Shown here: piece after piece, positions 36,227 to 49,431 of the stretch
Position numbering within the stretch: position 1 is the stretch's first letter
How the letters are laid out: the number at the start of each line of letters is the position of its first letter
Assembly (NCBI RefSeq): GCF_005048265.1
Contig: NZ_SUNH01000003.1
Coordinates: forward strand, 1-64,000
Origin: Paracoccus hibiscisoli
GTDB taxonomy: Bacteria > Pseudomonadota > Alphaproteobacteria > Rhodobacterales > Rhodobacteraceae
Direction of reading: 5' to 3'
DNA: 64,000 nt
Program-made: the position numbers and the translations under genes
The notes under the pieces: generated by a model
What the model saw: only the letters and a program-made list of their open reading frames with translations
Database searches by the model: none
What the model was told of the DNA's origin: nothing

Positions 36227-36561
36227 TCCGCATGGCCGCCCTGGGGGTCGGGCTGGTGCTGGCCAGCCCCGTCCTGGGGCAGGCGGTGAACGATTATCCG
36301 ACCAATGCGCGCGTCGAATACACATTCGCCTGCATGGCCACCAACGGCCAGACCCGAGAGATGATGGACCGCTGTTCCTGCGCCATCGACCGCATCGCCG
36401 AGGTGCTGCCCTATGCCGATTATGTCGGTGCGGAAACCATCCTGCGGATGCGCCAGACCACGGGCGAACGCTCGGGCATGTTCCGCGGCATGGCGACGAT
36501 GACCGAGACCGTGGCCACCCTGCGCCGCGCCGAGGCCGAGGCCGAGATCATCTGTTTCTGA
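36223..36561 (+). CDS. Small exported cysteine-containing protein
   Basis: A 112-residue protein I do not recognise. A signal peptide (MIRMAALGVGLVLASPVLG, cut before QAVNDYP) is followed by a compact helical domain with four cysteines: FACMATNG, RCSCAIDRI and the C-terminal EAEIICF. The pattern suggests one or two disulfides. There is no CxxCH heme site. Translation is coupled to the preceding exported protein through ATGA. It ends nine bases before the convergent ubiB stop. Confidence 0.75.
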   Translation: MIRMAALGVGLVLASPVLGQAVNDYPTNARVEYTFACMATNGQTREMMDRCSCAIDRIAEVLPYADYVGAETILRMRQTTGERSGMFRGMATMTETVATLRRAEAEAEIICF

Positions 36562-36570
36562 CCGCCGCCC

Positions 36571-38103
36571 CTATAGCGACAGGCCGATCCCCGCGCCCGC
36601 CGCCAACGCCAGCACCGCGACCAGCCACAAAGGCACCGGATGGCGCGCCTGGATCAGGGTCAGCCGCGCCTCTTCGGGGTGGGCGCGCTCCCACAGGGCC
36701 TGCTCGATCATGCGCGGCAGCAGCGGGCCATAGCGGCCCACGGTCTGCGCGATATGGGCCAGGTCGCTGATCGCGGCCTTGGGACCGACGCTGGCCTTGA
36801 TGTAATCCGACACGACCGGCTTGGCCGCGTCCCAGATGTTCAGCTGCGGGTCCAGCGACCGGGCCACGCCCTCGACCACGACCATGGTGCGCTGCAGCAG
36901 GATCAGCTCGGTCCGGGTCGGCATGCCGAAACGCTCGGTCACCTCGAACAGATAAGACAGCAGGTTGCCCATGCTGATGCGGCTGGCATCGGCGCCAAAG
37001 ATCGGCTCTCCGACGGCGCGCAGGGCGCGGGCGAAGGCGGCCTCGTCGCGGTCGCGGGGGACGTATCCGGCCTCGAAATGCACGCGGGCCACCAGGCGGT
37101 AATCGCGCTGGATGAAGCCGTACAGGATCTGGGCATAGACGCGGCGGGTGTATTCGTCGATCTCGCCCATGATGCCGAAATCATAGGCGATGACATTGCC
37201 GTTCGCCGCGACCTTGAGGTTGCCGTGATGCATGTCGGCGTGAAAGAACCCGTCGCGCAGCGCATGCGACAGGAACAGCTGGATCACCCGGCGCGCCAGT
37301 TCGGTCGTGTCGTGACCCGCCGCGATCAGCGCGTCGCGGTCGCCCATCGGCAGACCCTCGGCCCAATCGGCGGTCAGAACGCGGCGCGACGACAGCTCCC
37401 ACACGGGCATCGGGATCTGGAACCCCGGATCGCCGGCGGTGTTCTCGCCGAATTCGGATGCGGCGGCGGCCTCCAGGCGCAGGTCCTGTTCGCCCATCAC
37501 GGTTTTCTCGAAATGGCTGACCACGTCGCGGGGGCGCAGGCGGCGCGTGCCGGGCGACAGGAATTCGATCAGCCGGGCGCCGAAATGAAAGGCGTCGATG
37601 TCGCGCTTGAAGGCCGCACCGATGCCGGGGCGGACGACCTTGACCGCGACCTCGCGGCCCGTCTCGCGCACGCGGGCCCGATGGACCTGCGCGATCGAGG
37701 CGGCGGCGACGGGTTCGGAGAATTCGCTGAACAGCTGATCGACCGGGGCGCGCAGCTCATCCTCGATGGCCTTCTTGGCGATGGCGGTCGGAAAGGGCGG
37801 CAGGCGGTCCTGCAGCATGCGCAGCTGCATCGCCATTTCAGGGCCGACCACATCGGCGCGCGTCGACAGGATCTGGCCGAACTTGATATAGGCGGGCCCC
37901 AGCGCGGTGATCGCCCGCGTGATCGGCGGCAGGGTCGGATCGCCCTTGTAGCCCAGCCAGCGGAACGGCCAGCCCAGCACCCGCGCCGCCAGCCGGATGC
38001 GCATGGGCGCGTCGACGGCGTTCAGCACGGCCTCCATCGCGCCGGTGCGCTCGAAGGTGGCGCCTGTGCGGATCAGGCGCAAGATGTTGTGGGGGCCGCG
38101 CAT
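36571..38103 (-). CDS. ubiB: Ubiquinone biosynthesis kinase-like protein UbiB
   Basis: A 510-residue atypical kinase of the ABC1/ADCK family needed for ubiquinone synthesis, probably extracting or presenting lipid precursors. Family marks are KFGQILSTR (the KxGQ motif, about residue 72), ASIAQVHRA, the catalytic-loop FFHADMHHGNL and metal-binding YDFGIMG. A hydrophobic C-terminal segment (PLWLVAVLALAAGAGIGLSL) anchors it in the inner membrane. The start at 38103 follows the ubiE stop by four bases, so ubiE-ubiB are one operon. Confidence 0.94.
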   Translation of the reverse strand: MRGPHNILRLIRTGATFERTGAMEAVLNAVDAPMRIRLAARVLGWPFRWLGYKGDPTLPPITRAITALGPAYIKFGQILSTRADVVGPEMAMQLRMLQDRLPPFPTAIAKKAIEDELRAPVDQLFSEFSEPVAAASIAQVHRARVRETGREVAVKVVRPGIGAAFKRDIDAFHFGARLIEFLSPGTRRLRPRDVVSHFEKTVMGEQDLRLEAAAASEFGENTAGDPGFQIPMPVWELSSRRVLTADWAEGLPMGDRDALIAAGHDTTELARRVIQLFLSHALRDGFFHADMHHGNLKVAANGNVIAYDFGIMGEIDEYTRRVYAQILYGFIQRDYRLVARVHFEAGYVPRDRDEAAFARALRAVGEPIFGADASRISMGNLLSYLFEVTERFGMPTRTELILLQRTMVVVEGVARSLDPQLNIWDAAKPVVSDYIKASVGPKAAISDLAHIAQTVGRYGPLLPRMIEQALWERAHPEEARLTLIQARHPVPLWLVAVLALAAGAGIGLSL

Positions 38104-38107
38104 GATC

Positions 38108-38854
38108 CTACAGCTTCCAGCCGGAATGCAGGGCGGCGATGCCCATGGACAGGTTGCGCCACTGGACCCGGCCAAAGCCCGCATCGCGGATCAGACCGGC
38201 AAAGGCGTCCTGATCGGGAAACTTGCGGATCGATTCGACCAGATACTGATAGCTGTCGCGATCGCCCGTCACCGCCTGGCCCATCGCCGGGATCACGTTG
38301 AAGCTGTAGCGGTCATAGGCCCATTGCATGGCGGGCACCGGGATCTGGCTGAACTCCAGCACCATCAGGCGGCCGCCGGGCTTCAGCACGCGATAGGCCT
38401 CGGCCAGCGCATCGGGGATGCGTGTCACGTTGCGGATGCCGAAGCTGATCGTGTAGCGGTCAAAGCTGTTGTCAGAAAAGGGCAGCGCCATCGCATCGCC
38501 CGTGACCCAGGCCAGGCGGTCGGCCTTGTCCACCGCATCGGCGCGCTTGCGCCCCTCGATCAGCATGGATTCGGTCATGTCGCAGACGGTGACGCGCGCG
38601 TCCGGCGCGCGGTCCAGGAACCGGAACGCCACGTCGCCCGTGCCCCCCGCCACGTCCAGCAGGTGCTGACCCGCGCGCGGCGCCAGCCAGTCCATCATCG
38701 CGGTCTTCCAGACGCGGTGGATGCCCACGCTCATCAGGTCGTTCATGACGTCATACTTGGACGCGACGCTGGAGAAGACCTCGTGGACCATCCCGGCCTT
38801 GCGATCCTCGTCCACGGTCTGAAAGCCGAAATGGGTCTGCCTGTTATCCGTCAT
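38108..38854 (-). CDS. ubiE: Demethylmenaquinone/ubiquinone methyltransferase UbiE
   Basis: A 248-residue SAM-dependent C-methyltransferase of ubiquinone synthesis. It has the N-terminal THFGFQTV, the conserved [17 protein letters not shown] block (about residues 26-42), SAM motif [13 protein letters not shown] (about 65-76) and the C-terminal family pattern [15 protein letters not shown] use the ATG at 38854; a GTG one codon upstream is possible. It is divergent from mutM, with 76 bases between the starts. Confidence 0.95.
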   Translation of the reverse strand: MTDNRQTHFGFQTVDEDRKAGMVHEVFSSVASKYDVMNDLMSVGIHRVWKTAMMDWLAPRAGQHLLDVAGGTGDVAFRFLDRAPDARVTVCDMTESMLIEGRKRADAVDKADRLAWVTGDAMALPFSDNSFDRYTISFGIRNVTRIPDALAEAYRVLKPGGRLMVLEFSQIPVPAMQWAYDRYSFNVIPAMGQAVTGDRDSYQYLVESIRKFPDQDAFAGLIRDAGFGRVQWRNLSMGIAALHSGWKL

Positions 38855-38930
38855 CACGCTTGCCGTTTATCCTGTCCATTGCCAGATAGGTCCGGCACGC
38901 CGCGCGCACAATGCGACGAAAGGAACCCGA

Positions 38931-39776
38931 TTGCCAGAACTGCCGGAAGTCGAGACCGTCCGCCGCGGCCTGCTGCCCCATCTGGAGGGCGCCCGCATCG
39001 CCCGCGCCCAGGTGAACCGCCCCGACCTGCGCTGGCCCATGCCCGTCGATCTGGTGCAGGTGCTGACCGGCGCGCGCGTCACCGCGCTGCGGCGGCGGTC
39101 GAAATACCTGCTGGCCGATCTGGACCGGGGCGGCACCGTGCTGTGGCATCTGGGCATGTCGGGCCGCATGCTGGTCGAGGGCGCGGGCCTGGCGGGGTTC
39201 CACCGCGACCCCGGCATCCATGCGCGCCACGATCACGTGGTGCTGACCACGGAGGCGGGGACCACCATCACCTTCAACGACGCGCGCCGCTTCGGCATGG
39301 TCGACCTGATCCGCGAGGGTGCGGCCCATCCGCTGCTGGACCATCTGGGGCCGGAGCCCTTTGATGCCATCTTCACCCCCGCCTATCTGGGCGCGGCCTT
39401 TGCCGGGCGGCGCGTGCCGGTGAAACAGGCGCTGCTGGATCAGCGCATCGTGGCGGGACTGGGCAACATCTATGTGAGCGAATCGCTGTGGCGGGCGGGG
39501 ATCGACCCGCGCCGGGCGGCGGGGCGCATCGGGCCTGCGCGCATCGCGGCGCTGGTCGGCCATATCCGCGATGTGCTGACCGATGCCATCGCCGCCGGGG
39601 GGTCGTCCCTGCGCGACCACCGCCAGGCCAGCGGAGAGCTGGGCTATTTCCAGCACAGCTTCCGCGCCTATGACCGCGCGGGCCAGCCCTGCCTGCGGGA
39701 TGGCTGCGGGGGCACGCTGACGCGGATCGTGCAATCGGGGCGGTCGTCGTTCTACTGTCCTGCCTGCCAACGGTGA
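38931..39776 (+). CDS. mutM: Formamidopyrimidine-DNA glycosylase
   Basis: A 281-residue bifunctional glycosylase/AP lyase that removes 8-oxoguanine and formamidopyrimidines. The start is a TTG giving the obligatory N-terminus PELPEVE, in which Pro (after Met removal) is the catalytic nucleophile and Glu follows. RRRSKYLL carries the conserved lysine near residue 58. The C-terminal zinc finger is complete (CLRDGCGG and YCPACQ). The unusual TTG codon is certain because the N-terminal residues are fixed by function; AAAGGAA lies upstream. Confidence 0.96.
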   Translation: MPELPEVETVRRGLLPHLEGARIARAQVNRPDLRWPMPVDLVQVLTGARVTALRRRSKYLLADLDRGGTVLWHLGMSGRMLVEGAGLAGFHRDPGIHARHDHVVLTTEAGTTITFNDARRFGMVDLIREGAAHPLLDHLGPEPFDAIFTPAYLGAAFAGRRVPVKQALLDQRIVAGLGNIYVSESLWRAGIDPRRAAGRIGPARIAALVGHIRDVLTDAIAAGGSSLRDHRQASGELGYFQHSFRAYDRAGQPCLRDGCGGTLTRIVQSGRSSFYCPACQR

Positions 39777-39845
39777 ACGATTGGACGACCGCGCGGCCCT
39801 CTGATAGGACGGGGACCACGCAATCTGCCAACGAGGTCCAAGCCT

Positions 39846-40622
39846 ATGGCTTACGAAACCATCATCGTGGAGATCGAGGACGAGGTCGCCCTGATCCGGC
39901 TGAACCGCCCCGAGGCGCTGAACGCGCTGAACGCCACGCTTCTGGACGAGCTGTCGGCCGCCCTGTCTGACGCCGACCGCAACGACAAGGTCCGCTGCAT
40001 CGTTCTGACCGGCAGCGAAAAGGCCTTTGCCGCCGGGGCCGACATCAAGGAAATGTCGACGAAATCCTATGTCGACGTCTATGACGAGGATCTGTTCGGC
40101 GCCCAGATCGAGGCGATCAGCCGGGTTCGCAAGCCGATCATCGCCGCCGTCAGCGGCTATGCCCTGGGCGGCGGCTGCGAGCTGGCCATGGTCTGCGATT
40201 TCATCATCTGCGCCGAGAACGCGAAATTCGGCCAGCCCGAGATCAACCTGGGCGTCGTCGCGGGCATCGGCGGCACGCAGCGCCTGACCCGATTCGTCGG
40301 CAAGTCCAAGGCGATGGACATGAACCTGACCGGCCGCTTCATGGATGCCGCCGAGGCCGAACGCTCGGGCCTGGTCAGCCGCGTGGTCCCCACGCCCAAG
40401 CTGATCCCCGAGGCGATGGCCGCCGCCCGCAAGATCGCCGAGAAGTCCCAGATCGCCACCAAGACCGTCAAGGAGGCCGTGAACCGCGCCTATGAGACGA
40501 CCCTGCGCGAGGGGCTGCTGTTCGAACGCCGCGCCTTCCACGCGCTGTTCGCGACCGAGGACCAGAAGGAGGGCATGGCCGCCTTTCTGGAAAAGCGCGA
40601 GGCGCAGTTCCGCGACCGCTGA
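39846..40622 (+). CDS. Enoyl-CoA hydratase
   Basis: A 258-residue crotonase that hydrates 2-enoyl-CoA in fatty-acid beta-oxidation. Both catalytic glutamates are in place, in [11 protein letters not shown] (about residue 113) and [10 protein letters not shown] (about 133), with the oxyanion-hole segments [10 protein letters not shown] and YALGGG. The C-terminus KREAQFRDR is typical of the FadB1x/Ech group. ACGAGG lies upstream of the ATG. It follows mutM after 69 bases and ends before a hairpin terminator. Confidence 0.93.
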   Translation: MAYETIIVEIEDEVALIRLNRPEALNALNATLLDELSAALSDADRNDKVRCIVLTGSEKAFAAGADIKEMSTKSYVDVYDEDLFGAQIEAISRVRKPIIAAVSGYALGGGCELAMVCDFIICAENAKFGQPEINLGVVAGIGGTQRLTRFVGKSKAMDMNLTGRFMDAAEAERSGLVSRVVPTPKLIPEAMAAARKIAEKSQIATKTVKEAVNRAYETTLREGLLFERRAFHALFATEDQKEGMAAFLEKREAQFRDR

Positions 40623-40643
40623 AAAGGGTTTCCTTTTCCCCGG

Positions 40644-40664
40644 GTCGGGGCTATACGCCCCGAC
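40644..40664 (+). terminator. Terminator after the enoyl-CoA hydratase gene
   Basis: Perfect 8-bp stem (GTCGGGGC, loop TATAC, GCCCCGAC) followed by TTACAT, 21 bases after the stop codon. A second smaller hairpin (CCGTCC/GGACGG) lies at 40702-40720. Confidence 0.7.
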
Positions 40665-40782
40665 TTACATGCGTGTGGGCCCGCTTTGGCAAGAATCATG
40701 TCCGTCCTGACCGGGGACGGCGCCATGGGGCTTTTGCACGTTCGAAATTAAGACATGCAACCGACCCGATAGGAAGACACCC

Positions 40783-41052
40783 ATGGCCAACACGCCCCAG
40801 TCCAAGAAACGCGCCCGCCAGATCGAACGTCGCACCGACGTCAACAAGGCCCGCCGGTCGCGCATCCGCACCTTCATCCGCAAGGTCGAAGAGGCCATCG
40901 CCTCGGGCAATGCCGAAGCGGCGCAGCTGGCGCTGAAGACGGCCCAGCCCGAACTGATGCGCGGCGTGACCAAGGGCGTCGTGCACAAGAACACCGCATC
41001 GCGCAAGGTGTCGCGCCTGGCAGCCCGCGTGAAGGCGCTGTCGGCCAACTGA
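40783..41052 (+). CDS. rpsT: Ribosomal protein S20
   Basis: An 89-residue basic protein of the small ribosomal subunit that binds 16S rRNA. The N-terminus [17 protein letters not shown] and the C-terminal [20 protein letters not shown] block are diagnostic. AGGAAG precedes the start. As in many alphaproteobacteria, it lies directly upstream of the dnaA region. Confidence 0.97.
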   Translation: MANTPQSKKRARQIERRTDVNKARRSRIRTFIRKVEEAIASGNAEAAQLALKTAQPELMRGVTKGVVHKNTASRKVSRLAARVKALSAN

Positions 41053-41591
41053 TCCACAGGCCCTGCGGGGCCGGATCTCCCCCTGTCACCGCCCTTCGGG
41101 GCGCTGCAAGACCAGACCGGGTGCAGGCGAAAGCCTTGCGCCCGTTTTGCGTTGCGCATGCAGGGCATTTTTCGAAAACCGTTAAAATTCAATGGTTTCG
41201 TAAAATTGTTAATCGAGTCAAAGGCCTCGCAGATTCGATCAGGCCAAGTTGCTGTCAAGCGCATAGTTCGGTTGCAGCTATCCACAAGCTGGGGCTAGGT
41301 TCCCCTAAGCGATTCACGTCGCTTGGGGACGGGCCGGCCCTGTGGACAGATCTGTTGATCGTTCCAGGACCAAGGCCGGGCCGCGAAGAACATCTCTTCT
41401 GCCCTCGGGTTCATGACATCCGGCTGCCACCGGGTGTCCGGGAACCTGTGTCCATGGCCGATTGCGGGCGGATGCCCCTGTTTCACCCGCTTGCGGGTGC
41501 AGGGCATCCTGTTGTCATGCGGCCCCTTGCGACGTGATCTCTGTCCCGCCGGATTGCCCGGCGGGGATTGGGGACAGGCACGGGAAACGGA
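41053..41591 (+). other. oriC-like / dnaA regulatory region
   Basis: A 539-base gene-free stretch. It holds an AT-rich patch (41166-41222) in otherwise GC-rich DNA and DnaA-box-like 9-mers: TGATCCACA (41050-41058), CTATCCACA (41278-41286) and TGTGGACAG (41341-41349, reverse orientation). Three GANTC sites, the target of the cell-cycle methylase CcrM, lie at 41215, 41232 and 41311. A long hairpin spans 41301-41329 (TCCCC-AAGCGA with TCGCTT-GGGGA). It must also contain the dnaA promoter. The boxes are imperfect, so this may be only a DnaA-autoregulated promoter and not the origin. Confidence 0.5.
41090..41103 (+). terminator. rpsT terminator hairpin
   Basis: CGCCC-TTCG-GGGCG: a 5-bp stem with a UUCG tetraloop, 38 bases after the rpsT stop. 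A weaker GGCCC-TGC-GGGCC hairpin precedes it. No U-tract follows. Confidence 0.5.
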
Positions 41592-42953
41592 ATGATGATG
41601 GACAGGATCTGGGGTCAGGCATGCGCCGAGCTGGAGCAGAGCGTGGGGCCGAACAATTACAACCACTGGATCAAGCCGCTTCGCCTGACCGCCATCGACG
41701 ACGGCGCGGCGCGCTTCGTCAGCCCGACGCGCTTCATCTCGGATTGGGTGGGGCGTCATTTCGCCAAAGACATCATGGCCGTGCTGACCCGCAACGGCAC
41801 CCCGGTCGAGCGTCTGCGCTTTGACGTGGGCGCCGCCGCGCGCCCCGCAGCCCAGGCAGCAGCCCCCGCGGGCCAGACCCCCGAGGCGCCCACAACCCGC
41901 GCGCCGCGCGCCGATCTGGGCGCGCCGCTGGACAATCGCTTCACCTTTGGCAACTTCATCGTCGGCAAGCCGAACGAGCTGGCCCATGCCGCCGCCCGCC
42001 GCGTGGCCGAAGGCGGGCCCGTGGGCTTCAACCCGCTGTTCCTCTATGGCGGCGTGGGCCTGGGCAAGACGCACCTGATGCATGCGATCGCGCATGACTA
42101 TCAGGCGCGCCATCCGTCGGCGCAGGTGCTGTATCTGTCTGCGGAACAGTTCATGTACCGCTTCGTGCAGGCGCTGCGCGAAAGCTCGATAATGGATTTC
42201 AAGAGCATGTTCCGCAACGTGAACATGCTGATGGTCGACGACGTGCAGTTCATCGCCGGCAAGGACAGCACCCAGGAGGAGTTCTTTCACACCTTCAACG
42301 CGCTGGTCGATCAGGGCAAGCAGATCGTCATTTCCGCCGACCGCGCCCCCGCCGAGATCAAGGGCCTTGAGGAACGCATAAAGTCGCGCCTGTCCTGCGG
42401 GCTGATCGTGGACCTGCACCCGACCACTTATGAACTGCGCCTTGGCATCCTGCAGTCCAAGACCCAGAGCTTTCGCGCTCAGCAGCCCGACCTTGAGATC
42501 GGCGCGGGCGTGCTGGAATTCCTGGCCCATCGCATCACCACCAACGTCCGCGTGCTGGAAGGCGCGCTGCAGCGTCTGTTCGCGCATGCCAGCCTGTTGC
42601 GCCGCGAGATCACGCTGGAGGTGGCGCAGGAATGCCTGGCCGACATCCTGCGCACCAATGACCGCAAGATCAACATCGACGACATCCAGCGCAAGGTCGC
42701 GGAACATTACAACATCCGCCTGGCCGACATGATGGGCCCGAAACGCGCCCGAAACGTCGCCCGGCCCCGCCAGATCGCCATGTATCTGTCGAAACAGCTG
42801 ACAAGCCGGTCCCTGCCCGAGATCGGGCGTCGCTTCGGCGGGCGCGACCACACCACGATCATGCACGGCGTGCGCAAGATCGAGGAGCTGCTGGTCGAGG
42901 ACAGCACCATGGTCGAGGACATCGCCGTGCTGAAGCGGATGCTGGAAGCCTGA
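41592..42953 (+). CDS. dnaA: Chromosomal replication initiator DnaA
   Basis: A 453-residue AAA+ initiator that opens the origin. Domain I is at the N-terminus (GPNNYNHWIKPL), then a Pro/Ala-rich linker (about residues 78-110). The AAA+ domain has Walker A GGVGLGKTHL, Walker B LMVDDVQFI and the NRFTFGNFIVGKPNELA entry block. Domain IV has the DnaA signature GRDHTTIMHGVRKI near the C-terminus. Three ATG codons in a row occur at 41592-41600; I take the first. Confidence 0.97.
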   Translation: MMMDRIWGQACAELEQSVGPNNYNHWIKPLRLTAIDDGAARFVSPTRFISDWVGRHFAKDIMAVLTRNGTPVERLRFDVGAAARPAAQAAAPAGQTPEAPTTRAPRADLGAPLDNRFTFGNFIVGKPNELAHAAARRVAEGGPVGFNPLFLYGGVGLGKTHLMHAIAHDYQARHPSAQVLYLSAEQFMYRFVQALRESSIMDFKSMFRNVNMLMVDDVQFIAGKDSTQEEFFHTFNALVDQGKQIVISADRAPAEIKGLEERIKSRLSCGLIVDLHPTTYELRLGILQSKTQSFRAQQPDLEIGAGVLEFLAHRITTNVRVLEGALQRLFAHASLLRREITLEVAQECLADILRTNDRKINIDDIQRKVAEHYNIRLADMMGPKRARNVARPRQIAMYLSKQLTSRSLPEIGRRFGGRDHTTIMHGVRKIEELLVEDSTMVEDIAVLKRMLEA

Positions 42954-43038
42954 TCCACGAAAATCTTGTGACTGCCCGCGCGGGCGGCTATGCATCAGGT
43001 CCGGCAAGGGCCACAGAGCCATGGGACAGGGGAAACTG

Positions 43039-44153
43039 ATGAAATTCTCGATCGAGCGCGCCGTTCTGGTCAAGGCCGTATCGCAGGCCCAATCGGTCGT
43101 GGAACGCCGCAACACCATCCCGATCCTGGCCAACGTGCTGATCGAGGCCACCCCCGAGGGCGTCAGCTTTCGCGCGACCGACCTGGATACCGAGGTCGTG
43201 GACCGCGCCATAGCCCAGGTCGAGCGTCCCGGCGCCACCACCGTCAGCGCCGTGATGCTGAACGAGATCGCGCGCAAGCTGCCCGACGGGGCGCTGGTGC
43301 AGTTGTCCCATGACGAGGCCTCGGGACGGCTGTCAGTGCAGGCGGGACGGTCGTCCTTCAGCCTGGCGACCCTGCCCCGCGACGATTTCCCGGTCCTGGC
43401 CAACACCGAATACAGCGCGAACTTCAAGGCCCCCGCCAGCCTGCTGCGCCGCCTGTTCGACAAGTCGAAATTCGCGATCTCGACCGAGGAGACGCGATAC
43501 TATCTGAACGGCGTCTATATGCATGTGGCCCAGTCCGAGGACGGACCCGTCCTGCGCTGCGTGGCGACCGATGGCCACCGCCTGGCACGCATCGACGCGC
43601 CCCTGCCGGTCCATGCCGACAACATGCCGGGCGTGATCGTGCCCCGCAAGACCGTGGGCGAACTGCGCAAGCTGCTGGACGATGACGAGGCCGAGATCGC
43701 CGTGTCCGTCAGCGAGACCAAGATCCGCTTTGCCACGCCGACGATCACCCTGACCTCCAAGGTCATCGACGGGACCTTCCCGGATTACAGCCGCGTCATC
43801 CCGCAGGGCAACACCCGCAAGCTGGAGGTGGATGCCGCCGATTTCGCCCGCGCCGTCGACCGCGTGGCCACCGTCAGCAGCGAACGCAGTCGCGCGGTCA
43901 AGCTGTCGCTGGACGCGGACCGGCTGGTCCTGTCGGTCAACGCCCCCGACGCGGGCGCCGCCGAAGAGGAGCTGATCGTCGCCTATGCCGACGAGCCGCT
44001 GGAGATCGGCTTCAACGCGAAATACCTGCAGGAGATCGCGTCCCAGGTCGACCGCGACAATGCGGTGTTCCTGTTCAACGGTTCGGGCGACGCGGCCCTG
44101 ATCCGCGAGGGCAGCGATCTCAGCGCGGTCTATGTCGTCATGCCGATGCGCGT

Positions 44154-44157
<4 letters not shown>
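43039..44157 (+). CDS. dnaN: DNA polymerase III sliding clamp
   Basis: A 372-residue beta clamp that tethers the replicative polymerase to DNA. The start MKFSIERAVLVKAV, the three repeated domains of ~120 residues and the conserved C-terminus SAVYVVMPMRV identify it. AGGGGAAACTG precedes the ATG at 43039. The 85-base gap to dnaA holds a perfect palindrome, GCCCGCGCGGGC. Its stop overlaps the recF GTG start by three bases. Confidence 0.97.
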
Positions 44158-47806
<3,649 letters not shown>

Positions 47807-47972
47807 TCCGGGGCTTGTTGCCCAAACATCACGTCCCATGCGCCGATTCGATGGCAGGCTGCCGGTCTGCCTGCTGTTTGAATTGCGCAAAGCCCGTGCT
47901 TCTGCTTTGAACAGCGCGATCTTTACCTTGTAAGGCCGCGCTGCCGCGGTCCTAGATTTCAGGAGTTCCTCC

Positions 47973-48713
47973 ATGCGTGCTGCCATCCCTGCATCCCTGT
48001 TCTCGGCCGCCGTAATCGTCGGAGCGGGCACCGCCATGGCCGGCGGCGTCGTCGGTCCCGTCGTCGAAGCATCCTCCGTCCAGGTCGCCCCCGTCATGGG
48101 CGCATGGGAAGGCGCCTATGCTGGCGGATCGCTCGGCTACATCCTGGGCACCGATGACGAGGTTAGTCTGGCCGCGATCCAAGATGGTGAGCAGATCGCG
48201 CGCTTTACGAACCTCGGCGATGTCGGCGTTTTAGGTGCGACCGTCGGCCTGCATGGCGGCTATCGCTGGCAGCGCAACAACTGGGTGTTCGGCCCTGAAT
48301 TGGGCATCGAGTTCGGCTCGGTCGATGAAACCATCAGCTTCCGGGACCCCGTTGATCTTTTCGAGGTGGAAAGCAAGATGAACAATATCATTACGCTGGT
48401 ACTGAAGACGGGCTACGAGATCAGCCCCGGTACGTTGGTCTATGGCACGTTCGGTGTCGCCAGAGGTGATTTCGATTATACGCTGACCCGCAGTGGCAAT
48501 TCGGTGACCGAGAGCTTCGACGCAGTCGGCATCGCCGCCGGCTTTGGCGCTGAGCGCATGATTAATGAACGGACATCGATCTTCGCCGAATATCAGTACC
48601 GCGATTTTGGCAACGAGTCTGTTAGCTTCGACGCTGGCGTAGGAAACTCGCTCGATACACTGGCCAGCATGTCGATGAGCACCGTCAAGGTCGGCGCGAA
48701 CTTCAAGTTCTGA
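47973..48713 (+). CDS. Outer-membrane beta-barrel protein
   Basis: A 246-residue exported protein with a signal peptide (MRAAIPASLFSAAVIVGAGTAMA, cut before GGVVGP). The mature part has alternating strands typical of small Omp25/OmpA-like barrels (WEGAYAGGSLGYILG, GLHGGYRWQRNNWVFGPELG, IFAEYQYRDFG) and ends in phenylalanine (KVGANFKF), the usual outer-membrane insertion signal. Codon use and GC are visibly lower than in neighbouring genes, which may reflect recent acquisition or fast evolution. AGGAG lies before the ATG. A strong terminator follows. The function is unknown; adhesion or membrane stability are common roles for relatives. Confidence 0.85.
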   Translation: MRAAIPASLFSAAVIVGAGTAMAGGVVGPVVEASSVQVAPVMGAWEGAYAGGSLGYILGTDDEVSLAAIQDGEQIARFTNLGDVGVLGATVGLHGGYRWQRNNWVFGPELGIEFGSVDETISFRDPVDLFEVESKMNNIITLVLKTGYEISPGTLVYGTFGVARGDFDYTLTRSGNSVTESFDAVGIAAGFGAERMINERTSIFAEYQYRDFGNESVSFDAGVGNSLDTLASMSMSTVKVGANFKF

Positions 48714-48734
48714 TCCTCCGCATCACCGCATGAC

Positions 48735-48767
48735 AGGGCCGGCCGCCATGCGCGCCGGCCCTTTCTC
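48735..48767 (+). terminator. Rho-independent terminator after the barrel gene
   Basis: Nine-bp stem (AGGGCCGGC with GCCGGCCCT), a 10-base loop and a following TTTCTC tract. It sits between convergent genes and abuts the pdeM stop codon. Confidence 0.85.
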
Positions 48768-49431
48768 ATGCGGCCCCGGCCCGTCGCCCCTGCCCCACCG
48801 GCACAGGCAGCGCCCGCGCCCCGCAGGCGATGGCGATGCCCTTGGGCACCAGCGCCTGCAGCGCCCTGTCCGTGACCTCCAGCCCGCCGGTATAGGCACC
48901 AAAGGCCGGCAGGATCAGGTGGTCGCGCCCGACCAGAAAGCAGCGCCGCCGCTGGCCGGCCAGCCGGATGCAGGGGTGGAAATGGCCCGACACGTCCGGC
49001 CCCGTGCCCGCCTCATGGCGCAGGATCAGGCCGTCGCTCAGCTGCTCCAGACTGGCGCCCGGCAGGCGCGGGCAGACAGCAGCAGGGTCGTGATTGCCGC
49101 TGACCCAGATCCAGCGCCGCCCCTGCGCCATGGCGCGCAGCCGGTCGCAGATGTCGTCGGGCAGCGCCCGGCCGGCCGCATCGTCGTCGAACCCGTCGCC
49201 CAGGCTGACGACCACCGCCGGGTCGGTGGCGGCAATCTCGGCCTCCAGCCGGTCCAGCGTCGCCAGCGTCTCATAGGGGGGCAGCAGGGCGCCGCCCCGC
49301 CGTGCCATCCGTTCGGATTTGCCCAGGTGCAGGTCGGCCACGATCAGCCAGCGGCGGGCGGGCCAGAACAGCGCGCCCGATGCCCGTGCCTCCAGCGCCT
49401 GTCCGTCGAAATCGAAGGGGTGGAACGTCAC
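48766..49431 (-). CDS. pdeM: Ligase-associated DNA repair endonuclease PdeM
   Basis: A 221-residue calcineurin-like metallophosphoesterase. The metal motifs are in order: VADLHLGK (Asp33, His35), SLGDGFDD, VSGNHDP and GHFHP. It matches the family annotated as ligase-associated DNA damage response endonuclease PdeM, which occurs with the helicase, ligase and exonuclease encoded just upstream. The GTG start overlaps the helicase stop by four bases (GTGA). It is the last gene of that operon and shares a terminator region with the barrel gene. Confidence 0.9.
   Translation of the reverse strand: MTFHPFDFDGQALEARASGALFWPARRWLIVADLHLGKSERMARRGGALLPPYETLATLDRLEAEIAATDPAVVVSLGDGFDDDAAGRALPDDICDRLRAMAQGRRWIWVSGNHDPAAVCPRLPGASLEQLSDGLILRHEAGTGPDVSGHFHPCIRLAGQRRRCFLVGRDHLILPAFGAYTGGLEVTDRALQALVPKGIAIACGARALPVPVGQGRRAGAA

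Noticed and set aside
41166-41222. CtrA site (TTAA-N7-TTAA) in the oriC-like region
   Set aside because: TTAA occurs, but never twice at 7-base spacing.
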